Source of the DNA: a bacterium
GTDB lineage: Bacteria > UBP13 > UBA5359
Assembly (NCBI GenBank): GCA_028699365.1
Contig: JAQVUQ010000033.1
Span: 1-13,484 of the forward strand
Direction: 5' to 3'
Length of the DNA stretch: 13,484 nt
Part shown: piece after piece, positions 6,363 through 11,892 of the stretch
How positions within the stretch are numbered: the first letter of the stretch is position 1
Layout: each line of letters starts with the position of its first letter
Position numbers and translations under genes: made by a program
The notes under the pieces: model-generated
Databases searched by the model: none
Seen by the model: the letters and a program-made list of their open reading frames with translations, nothing else
Told to the model about the DNA's origin: nothing

Positions 6363-7430
6363 TTGCTTGACAGGTTAAAAGATATGGAGGACAGGTATGA
6401 AGAACTCGGGCGTCTTCTCGGCGATCCTGAGGTGGTGGCGGACCTGGCCCAGTATCAGAAGTACGCCAAAGCTCATGCCGATCTCCAGGACGCAGTCGGC
6501 AAGTATAGAGAGTATACCCAGGTATTAAAGCAGATCGAAGAGGCCCGGGGCATACTCGACACCGAGAAAGATGCCGAGTTCCTCACCATGGTTCGCGCGG
6601 AGCTGGGGGAATTGGAGCCGCTACGGTCGCGAATAGAAGAAGAGCTGACCGTTCTTCTCCTGCCTAAGGATCCGTACGACGACAAGAACGTAATCGTGGA
6701 GATACGGGCAGGGGCGGGCGGCGACGAGGCGGCGCTCTTTGCCGGGGATCTGCTGCGGATGTACTCCCGCTATGCCGAGCGTACGGGCTGGAAAACGGAG
6801 ATGCTGAGTTCCAATCCCACCGGCCTGGGGGGCTTTAAAGAAGTTATTATTCTGATAAAGGGAGAGGGCGCGTACAGCAGGCTGAAGTTTGAAAGCGGCG
6901 TTCATCGCGTTCAGCGGGTACCCGCAACCGAATCCGGCGGGCGTATTCATACCTCCACTTCCACGGTAGCCGTTCTGCCGGAAGCGGATGAGGACGTGGA
7001 TGTGGAGATAAACAGTGATGATCTGCGCATAGATACTTACCGCTCTTCCAGCGCCGGAGGACAGCACGTCAATAAGACGGACTCCGCCGTGCGCATAACC
7101 CATTTGCCCACCGGCCTGGTTGTTGCCTGCCAGGATGAGAGATCGCAGCATCAAAATCGGGAGAAGGCCATGCGCCTGCTGCGTTCGCATCTGCTGGACA
7201 TGAAGATCCGTCAGCAGCAGGCGGAATTGGCCATGAATCGTAAGCTGCAGGTGGGTACCGGCGACAGAAGTGAGAAAATACGCACTTATAATTTTCCGCA
7301 GAACCGTATCACGGACCATCGAATCGGTTTGACGCTGCATCGTCTGGATTCCATGCTGGACGGCGATATGGAAGAGGTCGTAGAAGCCCTTGTCACCAGC
7401 GACCGTGCAGAGAGAACGGAGGCGCTTTGA
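6363..7430 (+). CDS. prfA: Peptide chain release factor 1
   Basis: RF1 reads UAA and UAG stop codons and triggers release of the finished chain. From the TTG at 6363 the protein is 355 residues, a normal length, and opens '[15 protein letters not shown]' as RF1 proteins usually do; the GTG at 6354 would add three residues and has no usable ribosome site. The stop-codon recognition tripeptide Pro-Ala-Thr is at 187-189, followed by '[10 protein letters not shown]', and the catalytic GGQ is at 232-234 in '[16 protein letters not shown]'. The PAT tripeptide separates it from RF2, which has Ser-Pro-Phe. The Gln of GGQ is the target of PrmC, the next gene, whose ATG overlaps this TGA. The coding end also carries the ribosome site of prmC, so the two are translationally coupled. 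Confidence 0.97.
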   Translation: MLDRLKDMEDRYEELGRLLGDPEVVADLAQYQKYAKAHADLQDAVGKYREYTQVLKQIEEARGILDTEKDAEFLTMVRAELGELEPLRSRIEEELTVLLLPKDPYDDKNVIVEIRAGAGGDEAALFAGDLLRMYSRYAERTGWKTEMLSSNPTGLGGFKEVIILIKGEGAYSRLKFESGVHRVQRVPATESGGRIHTSTSTVAVLPEADEDVDVEINSDDLRIDTYRSSSAGGQHVNKTDSAVRITHLPTGLVVACQDERSQHQNREKAMRLLRSHLLDMKIRQQQAELAMNRKLQVGTGDRSEKIRTYNFPQNRITDHRIGLTLHRLDSMLDGDMEEVVEALVTSDRAERTEAL

Positions 7431-8350
7431 TGGTGAACGATATGACTGCGTACGGTATCGGACCTTCATTTGTCATGCCCGAGCGCACGGTGGAGGAGAC
7501 CCTGCGCGAGGCTGTCGGCTATCTGGAGAAGACGGGCGTAGAGCGCGCCAGGGTTAATGCGGAGTTGCTGATGGCACATCTGCTTGGAGTGGACCGGCTG
7601 GCGCTTCATCTCAGTCCGGAGCGCGTCCTGGATGACGAATCTCTGGCTCGTTTTGATCACTTCCTGACAATGCGCAGCCGGGGATGCCCGCTGCAATGGC
7701 TGACCGGACATCAGGAGTTCATGTCTATCGACCTCAAGGTGGAGGAGGGCGTCTTTATTCCCCGGCCGGATACGGAGGTTCTGGTAGAGACGGCCATACC
7801 TCTAGCCGAGGAACTGTTGGCGCGCCGGGAAAAGGTGCTGTTGATGGATATCGGTACGGGCAGTGGTGCCATTGCCGTGTCGGTAGCCAGATTCGTGCCG
7901 GGCGCCAGAGTGCGGGCTTACGATATTTCGACGGCGGCTGTCAGGGCGGCAAGGTATAATACTGCCTGTCAGAGTCTGTCTGACAGAGTTACCGTAGTCG
8001 AGGACGATCCCCTTGCGGACGGTCACGACGACGATGTCTGGGAGAAAGCGGATATAGTGCTTTCCAACCCGCCCTACGTTCCTTCCCGGGATATAGACAT
8101 GCTGCAGCGCGAGGTCAGGGATTTTGAGCCGCGTCTGGCGTTGGACGGCGGCCCCGACGGTCTGGAGTATTATCGCAGGATTGCATCCAGGGGGCGTTTG
8201 CTGCGCCGGGATGCCTTCGTTGTTGTGGAGATCGGTATGGGACAGGCTGTCGATGTCTCGGCGCTGCTGGCTGCAGCCGGCTTTGTAGTGTTGCGAGTAG
8301 TTCCGGATTACGCCGGCATCGACAGAGTAATAGTGGCTCAGCGAGGATAA
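7430..8350 (+). CDS. prmC: Peptide chain release factor N5-glutamine methyltransferase
   Basis: PrmC transfers a methyl group from S-adenosylmethionine to the Gln of the GGQ motif of release factors. The 306-residue protein has the N-terminal helical domain with 'PLQWLTGHQEF' (87-97) and 'IPRPDTE' (110-116), then a Rossmann-type methyltransferase domain with the SAM-binding 'DIGTGSGAIA' (140-149) and the catalytic 'NPPYV' (213-217) that holds the target Gln. The ATG at 7430 shares one base with the prfA stop (TGATG) and is 7 bases after GGAGG (7418-7422); the TTG one codon earlier is less likely. There is a short non-conserved N-terminal extension before 'TVEETLREAVGYL'. The next gene starts one base after its stop. 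Confidence 0.96.
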   Translation: MVNDMTAYGIGPSFVMPERTVEETLREAVGYLEKTGVERARVNAELLMAHLLGVDRLALHLSPERVLDDESLARFDHFLTMRSRGCPLQWLTGHQEFMSIDLKVEEGVFIPRPDTEVLVETAIPLAEELLARREKVLLMDIGTGSGAIAVSVARFVPGARVRAYDISTAAVRAARYNTACQSLSDRVTVVEDDPLADGHDDDVWEKADIVLSNPPYVPSRDIDMLQREVRDFEPRLALDGGPDGLEYYRRIASRGRLLRRDAFVVVEIGMGQAVDVSALLAAAGFVVLRVVPDYAGIDRVIVAQRG

Positions 8351-8351
8351 C

Positions 8352-9221
8352 ATGTCCGCTTCCATTTATAGAGAAAACGGCATATACGGCGTATACGGCC
8401 GCAGCCTGACCGAGAAAGATGCCTACTTGTTCGGAAAGGCTCTGGGAAGCCGTCTGGCCGGACATACTCTGACTGTGGGCGGAGATGTACGCCTGAGTAC
8501 CGCGACGCTTAAGGAGGAGGTTGTCAAGGGATTGATAACTTCCGGCTGTATGGTAATGGACGCCGGTATCCTTCCTCTCCCCGCACTGGCTTTCGCCGGC
8601 TCGTCCTGCGACGCGGCGGCTGTCGTCATGGTCACGGCTTCTCCCCGCCCGGCACGATACAACGGATTCAAAGTTTATATGCAGGATGGTCCTCTGCCGG
8701 CGAAAGAGATAGCCGATCTCAGATCATCTGTGGTCCGGCGCAAGGATTTTGTCTACCGCGGCGGCAGAGTGGACAGGATCAGCTCGATGCTCTCCTATCT
8801 GGATCATCTGGAGAGTTCTGCAAACCGGCGACAGGGCGGGCGTATCGTGCTTGATTGCGGGCATGGTACCTGCAGTGCCGTAGCACCCAGGCTCTTCCGC
8901 AGTCTGGGCTATGATGTGGTGGAGCGCTTTACCGGTATCGACGGGGCTTTCCCGGACAGGAACCCTGCTCTAACGGGCAGGAATGTTGCAGCTTTGGGCA
9001 GGGCGGTCGTTGCTTCCGGTGCCGAACTGGGCATCGCTTTCGATGATGACGGAGACGAGCTGGCTCTGGTCGATGGGAACGGCCGGGAGATGAACTGGGG
9101 TGCCGCCGCCGACGGCTTCTGCTGTCTGGAGCAGACTGCCTACGGTTGTAACGACGCTTTGCTCACCTCAATACTTGTACTTGAGGCGCTCCATTCCACC
9201 TGGCTGGAAGGTACTGAATAA
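8352..9221 (+). CDS. Truncated phosphoglucomutase/phosphomannomutase-like protein (domains 1-2 only)
   Basis: This 289-residue protein matches the first two of the four domains of alpha-D-phosphohexomutases, which are normally about 450 residues or more. Visible are the opening 'YRENGIYGVYGRSLT', 'GGDVRLS' (43-49), the active-site loop 'VTASPRP' (94-100) with Ser97 as the phosphorylated residue, 'VLDCGHGT' (166-173) and the metal loop 'FDDDGDE' (230-236). The family normally has TASHNP and DGDGDR: the His and Asn of the first loop are Pro and Arg here, and the Gly and Arg of the second are Asp and Glu, while the three metal-binding Asp remain. The sugar-binding (GExSGH) and phosphate-binding domains are missing. 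It begins one base after prmC and ends 17 bases before the first mtnA ATG. It could be a decaying pseudogene or a reduced non-catalytic paralog; its open frame argues mildly for the latter. Confidence 0.72.
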   Translation: MSASIYRENGIYGVYGRSLTEKDAYLFGKALGSRLAGHTLTVGGDVRLSTATLKEEVVKGLITSGCMVMDAGILPLPALAFAGSSCDAAAVVMVTASPRPARYNGFKVYMQDGPLPAKEIADLRSSVVRRKDFVYRGGRVDRISSMLSYLDHLESSANRRQGGRIVLDCGHGTCSAVAPRLFRSLGYDVVERFTGIDGAFPDRNPALTGRNVAALGRAVVASGAELGIAFDDDGDELALVDGNGREMNWGAAADGFCCLEQTAYGCNDALLTSILVLEALHSTWLEGTE

Positions 9222-9226
9222 AAGCC

Positions 9227-9230
9227 GGAG
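9227..9230 (+). promoter_or_regulatory. Upstream ribosome site for mtnA (ATG 9239)
   Basis: GGAG at 9227-9230 lies 8 bases before the ATG at 9239, directly after the stop of the phosphohexomutase-like gene. It favours translation through the in-frame repeats that follow. Confidence 0.45.
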
Positions 9231-9238
9231 ATACAAGC

Positions 9239-10465
9239 ATGAAAACCAACAACCAACAACCAACAACAAACAACTGCGCCCGAGGGGCGCAAAACAGGAG
9301 CCAGGAGCCAGGAGTCAGGAGTCAGGAGCATAAGCAAGGCGTGCATGGGAATCCTGAAACCAACAACCAACAACCAACAACCAACAACCGCGCCCGCAGG
9401 GCGCATACAGGGGAAGCTTTGCCTGAGTTATTGCCTGTCTGGTGGGACGGTGACGGTCCCGCTATGCTGGACCAGACCCTGTTGCCTCATGAAGAAACGG
9501 TTATCCGGCCCGGGACGCTGGCGGAGCTCGAGGAGGCTATCTGTTCTCTGAGAGTGCGTGGTGCCCCCGCTATAGGTATTGCTGCCGCTCTGGGCACGGC
9601 AGGACTGGCCCTGTCGTGCGATGCCGTGGACAGCCGGTCACTGGTAAATGAGGTTGAACGCATAACTGCCCGACTGGCGGCGACGCGTCCGACGGCGGTC
9701 AATCTCTTCCGGGCGCTGGATCGTATGCGTTGCCGGGCGAAGACAGCGGTGAGCCTGGGGTTGGACGAAATCAGACAGGCACTTCTGGATGAGGCTCTTA
9801 TGATTCAACGGGAAGAGATAGAGGCCTGTCACCGGATAGGAGCTTTTGGTGCCGGGTTGGTGCCTGCGGGCGGCGGTGTGCTCAACCACTGCAATGCCGG
9901 GGCTCTGGCTACCGGCGGATACGGCACCTCTCTGGGCGTGCTGCGGCAAGCCTGGAGAGAGGGAACGAGCTTCATTGCCTATGTGGATGAGACCAGGCCC
10001 TTGCTTCAGGGAGCGCGTTTGACGGCCTGGGAGCTGGAGAGGGAAGGCATACCGGTTGTTCTTATCTGCGATAACATGGCAGGCCATATGATGAAAACCG
10101 GCCGCATAAACGCGGTCATAGTCGGAGCGGATCGTATAGCCGCCAACGGCGATACCGCCAACAAGATAGGCACCTACGCGACGGCTGTTCTGGCCCGCTA
10201 CCATAATATACCCTTCTACGTGGCCGCTCCGGTCAGCACCTTTGATCTGTCGCTCTCCGACGGAGCATCCATACCCATAGAGGAGCGCCATCCCGATGAA
10301 GTCAGGGGGTTCGGCACCTGCCGCACGGCTCCGCCGGGAGTGCCGGCCGCCAATCCCGCTTTCGACGTCACTCCAGCCGAGCTGATAAGCGCCATTATTA
10401 CCGATAAGGGTCTGATAAAGCATCCTGACAGGGCGAGTATCGCCGCTGTCATCGGGGGTGGCTGA
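9239..10465 (+). CDS. mtnA: S-methyl-5-thioribose-1-phosphate isomerase, with repeat-coded N-terminal extension
   Basis: MtnA converts methylthioribose-1-phosphate to methylthioribulose-1-phosphate in methionine salvage; related activities act on 5-deoxyribose-1-phosphate. The conserved protein begins near residue 61 with 'LPELLPVWWDGDG', then 'LDQTLLP', 'LRVRGAPAIGIAAA' (104-117), 'LNHCNAGALATGGYGT' (215-230, catalytic Cys218), 'ICDNMAGHMM' (276-285) and 'VGADRIAANGD' (295-305, catalytic Asp298). The first 60 residues come from AACCAAC and CAGGAGY repeats and contain the same ten residues (TNNQQPTTNN) twice, at 3-12 and 41-50. Translation may start at ATG 9239 (GGAG 8 bases upstream), giving 408 residues, or at TTG 9419 (AGGGGA 4 bases upstream), giving 348, the usual family length. 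I cannot decide between them; repeats of this kind contain few stops, so the open frame is weak evidence. Confidence 0.93.
   Translation: MKTNNQQPTTNNCARGAQNRSQEPGVRSQEHKQGVHGNPETNNQQPTTNNRARRAHTGEALPELLPVWWDGDGPAMLDQTLLPHEETVIRPGTLAELEEAICSLRVRGAPAIGIAAALGTAGLALSCDAVDSRSLVNEVERITARLAATRPTAVNLFRALDRMRCRAKTAVSLGLDEIRQALLDEALMIQREEIEACHRIGAFGAGLVPAGGGVLNHCNAGALATGGYGTSLGVLRQAWREGTSFIAYVDETRPLLQGARLTAWELEREGIPVVLICDNMAGHMMKTGRINAVIVGADRIAANGDTANKIGTYATAVLARYHNIPFYVAAPVSTFDLSLSDGASIPIEERHPDEVRGFGTCRTAPPGVPAANPAFDVTPAELISAIITDKGLIKHPDRASIAAVIGGG
9244..9290 (+). repeat. AACCAAC heptamer array with GC hairpin, copy 1
   Basis: Three AACCAAC heptamers and one AACAAAC variant are followed by GCGCCC-GAG-GGGCGC (9276-9290), a perfect 6-bp hairpin. 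A second copy lies exactly 114 bp downstream and matches at 43 of 47 positions by hand alignment. The 114-bp spacing is a multiple of three. Confidence 0.85.
9295..9329 (+). repeat. CAGGAGY heptamer array
   Basis: Five perfect-period heptamers in a row: CAGGAGC, CAGGAGC, CAGGAGT, CAGGAGT, CAGGAGC. The array sits between the two AACCAAC copies. Heptamers of the complementary type (TCCTGAC, TTCTGAA) recur upstream of hppA. Confidence 0.85.
9358..9404 (+). repeat. AACCAAC heptamer array with GC hairpin, copy 2
   Basis: Four perfect AACCAAC heptamers are followed by GCGCCC-GCA-GGGCGC (9390-9404). The stem bases are identical to copy 1 but the 3-base loop differs. It ends 5 bases before the alternative ribosome site of mtnA (AGGGGA, 9409-9414). 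Confidence 0.85.
9409..9414 (+). promoter_or_regulatory. Alternative ribosome site for mtnA (TTG 9419)
   Basis: AGGGGA lies 4 bases before a TTG at 9419 that would begin the protein at 'MPELLPVWWDGDG', the usual family N-terminus. The spacing is short, so this is a weaker site than the one at 9227. Confidence 0.35.
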
Positions 10466-10466
10466 A

Positions 10467-11570
10467 TTGTTCGATCTGCGTCTGTTGAGGCGGCTGGATT
10501 GGATCATGGTGCTGGCTCTGGCGCTGTTGCTGGGGGTGGGGGTGCTGGCCCTTAATAGCACTGCCCAGGCCAGGCCGGCCATTCATCCTCTGGTGGGAAA
10601 ACAGATCATCTGGATAGCCGCAGGCTTTGTCTTCATGTGCCTGGCGGCTCTGATCGATTACAGGGCTCTGGCCCGCTGGCATCGACAAATCTACTGGATA
10701 AACATAGCTCTTCTGGTAGCCGTTCTGGTTCTGGGCCACAGCAGCAAGGGGGCTCAGCGCTGGATACCTCTGGGTCCTTTTATGCTGCAGCCTTCCGAAA
10801 TATGCAAGCTGGCCGTTATCGTTACTCTGGCAGTCTATCTGTCATCACTGAAAACGGATATTACCGATCCCTCCTCCTTTATGGGAGCACTGGGGCATAT
10901 AGCTCTGCCCATGCTTCTGATCGCGATTCAACCTGACCTGGGCACGGCCCTGGTATTGATGGCTGTTCTGGGAGGCATGCTTCTGGTATCCGGGGCCGGC
11001 GTCAGACATCTGGCGACATCGGCCGGGGTGTTGCTGGCCCTGTTTCCGCTGGCCTGGCGTTACGGTCTGCGGGAGTATCAGAAACGACGGTTGACCAGTT
11101 TTATCGATCCACAAGCCGATCCTCTGGGCACGTCTTACCAGCTTAATCAGTCCAAGATAGCTATCGGCTCCGGCCGGATGTTCGGACAGGGGCTGTTTCA
11201 CGGCAGCCAGAAAAAGCTGAGTTTCATTCCGGAACAGCATACGGATTTCATCTTCACCGTTATCGGCGAGGAGTTGGGCTTTATCGGCGGCCTTGGCCTG
11301 CTGGCTCTTTACGGCGTAGTCCTGTGGCGTGGTTTTCTTATCATGGCGGAGAGCGAAGATACTCTGGGAGTATTGATGGTCACCGGTATCCTGTCCATGC
11401 TGGCTTTTCACATATTAGTTAATCTGGGCATGACTATGGGCATAATGCCTACCACCGGCGTTCCTCTGCCCTTTATCAGCTACGGCGGCAGCGCCATGAT
11501 AACGGATATGACGGCTGTCGGACTGCTTCTGGGTATAGGCATGCGTCGCAGTAAGCTGATGTTTTTCTAA
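10467..11570 (+). CDS. rodA: RodA-type SEDS peptidoglycan polymerase
   Basis: RodA polymerises lipid II into glycan strands in the elongation complex with a class B penicillin-binding protein. The TTG at 10467 gives 367 residues starting 'MFDLRLLRRLDWIMVL', a typical RodA opening, after a G-rich ribosome site (10454-10461); a GTG at 10458 would add three residues and overlap mtnA by 8 bases. About ten membrane segments are visible. Conserved blocks (TTG numbering) are 'WIPLGPFMLQPSEICKLA' (99-116), 'QPDLGTALVL' (155-164), 'GSGRMFGQGLF' (234-244), 'FIPEQHTDFIFTVIGEELGF' (253-272) with the essential Asp near 260, and 'GVPLPFISYGGS' (331-342). The 'EQHTDFIF' form favours RodA over FtsW. It closes the apparent prfA-prmC-mtnA-rodA run. 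Confidence 0.93.
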   Translation: MFDLRLLRRLDWIMVLALALLLGVGVLALNSTAQARPAIHPLVGKQIIWIAAGFVFMCLAALIDYRALARWHRQIYWINIALLVAVLVLGHSSKGAQRWIPLGPFMLQPSEICKLAVIVTLAVYLSSLKTDITDPSSFMGALGHIALPMLLIAIQPDLGTALVLMAVLGGMLLVSGAGVRHLATSAGVLLALFPLAWRYGLREYQKRRLTSFIDPQADPLGTSYQLNQSKIAIGSGRMFGQGLFHGSQKKLSFIPEQHTDFIFTVIGEELGFIGGLGLLALYGVVLWRGFLIMAESEDTLGVLMVTGILSMLAFHILVNLGMTMGIMPTTGVPLPFISYGGSAMITDMTAVGLLLGIGMRRSKLMFF

Positions 11571-11634
11571 TGAGCAGGATTGCTTGCTCGCTCTGTCGAA
11601 AGTTCTAAGTATAAGCATTTAACATCTATTGATA

Positions 11635-11732
11635 AATCCGGAATACAGGATTAAGTAGTCGGAGAACAAGCTGACAATTACTTGATAAATGTGCCCGGAA
11701 TCTTCTGACTACCGACTCCTGAATTCCTGATT
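11635..11732 (+). repeat. Inverted pair of degenerate heptamer repeats
   Basis: The arm at 11635-11666, read as its complement, aligns to the arm at 11703-11732 at about 25 of 30 positions with a 2-base gap (hand alignment). The right arm breaks into TTCTGAC, TACCGAC, TCCTGAA and TTCCTGA units. A 36-base segment separates the arms, so a long imperfect hairpin is possible. Confidence 0.6.
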
Positions 11733-11791
11733 TTAAATATTTATCGATCTTTCAGCAAAAAAAGCCAAAAAGTGGGAATAATATATAAAGC

Positions 11792-11810
11792 GTCTGCCCA
11801 GTTAGCAGGC
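11792..11810 (+). other. Short hairpin upstream of hppA
   Basis: GTCTGC pairs with GCAGGC (one G-T pair) around the loop CCAGTTA, followed by TTTGTGAG. It may be a weak terminator for rodA or part of the hppA leader. The stem is only 6 bp. Confidence 0.25.
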
Positions 11811-11849
11811 TTTGTGAGATTTAAGGTCCAAAGCAGGATGTCGGAATTA

Positions 11850-11877
11850 TTCTGAATCCTGACTTCTGAATTCTGAG
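11850..11877 (+). repeat. TYCTGAN heptamer array before hppA
   Basis: Four units in exact 7-base period: TTCTGAA, TCCTGAC, TTCTGAA, TTCTGAG. TCCTGAC is the reverse complement of a rotation of the CAGGAGT unit found in mtnA. The array ends 2 bases before the AGAGG ribosome site at 11880-11884. Confidence 0.75.
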
Positions 11878-11892
11878 AAAGAGGTGTCTTTG

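Larger units (their letters stand above)
11571..11892 (+). other. 322-bp intergenic region between rodA and hppA
   Basis: No convincing gene. It contains an inverted pair of degenerate 7-bp-period repeats (11635-11666 and 11703-11732), an A-rich tract near 11757-11770, an AT-rich stretch (11779-11790), a short hairpin GTCTGC/GCAGGC (11792-11810) and a TYCTGAN heptamer array next to the hppA ribosome site. A promoter for hppA is expected here, but I cannot identify matched -35 and -10 boxes. Confidence 0.6.

Noticed and set aside
6621-7469. Long antisense open frame opposite prfA
   Set aside because: The + strand has the PAT and GGQ motifs of RF1; the antisense frame is incidental.
9244-9404. 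CRISPR array
   Set aside because: The units are 7 bp with no unique spacers and the two 47-bp copies are separated by another tandem array, so the geometry does not fit CRISPR.
9638-10582. Long antisense open frame opposite mtnA and the start of rodA
   Set aside because: It spans two well-identified + strand genes, and its protein has no family signature.
11571-11589. Terminator for rodA from GAGCA/TGCTC
   Set aside because: The stem is only 5 bp and no T tract follows, so it is not distinguishable from chance.
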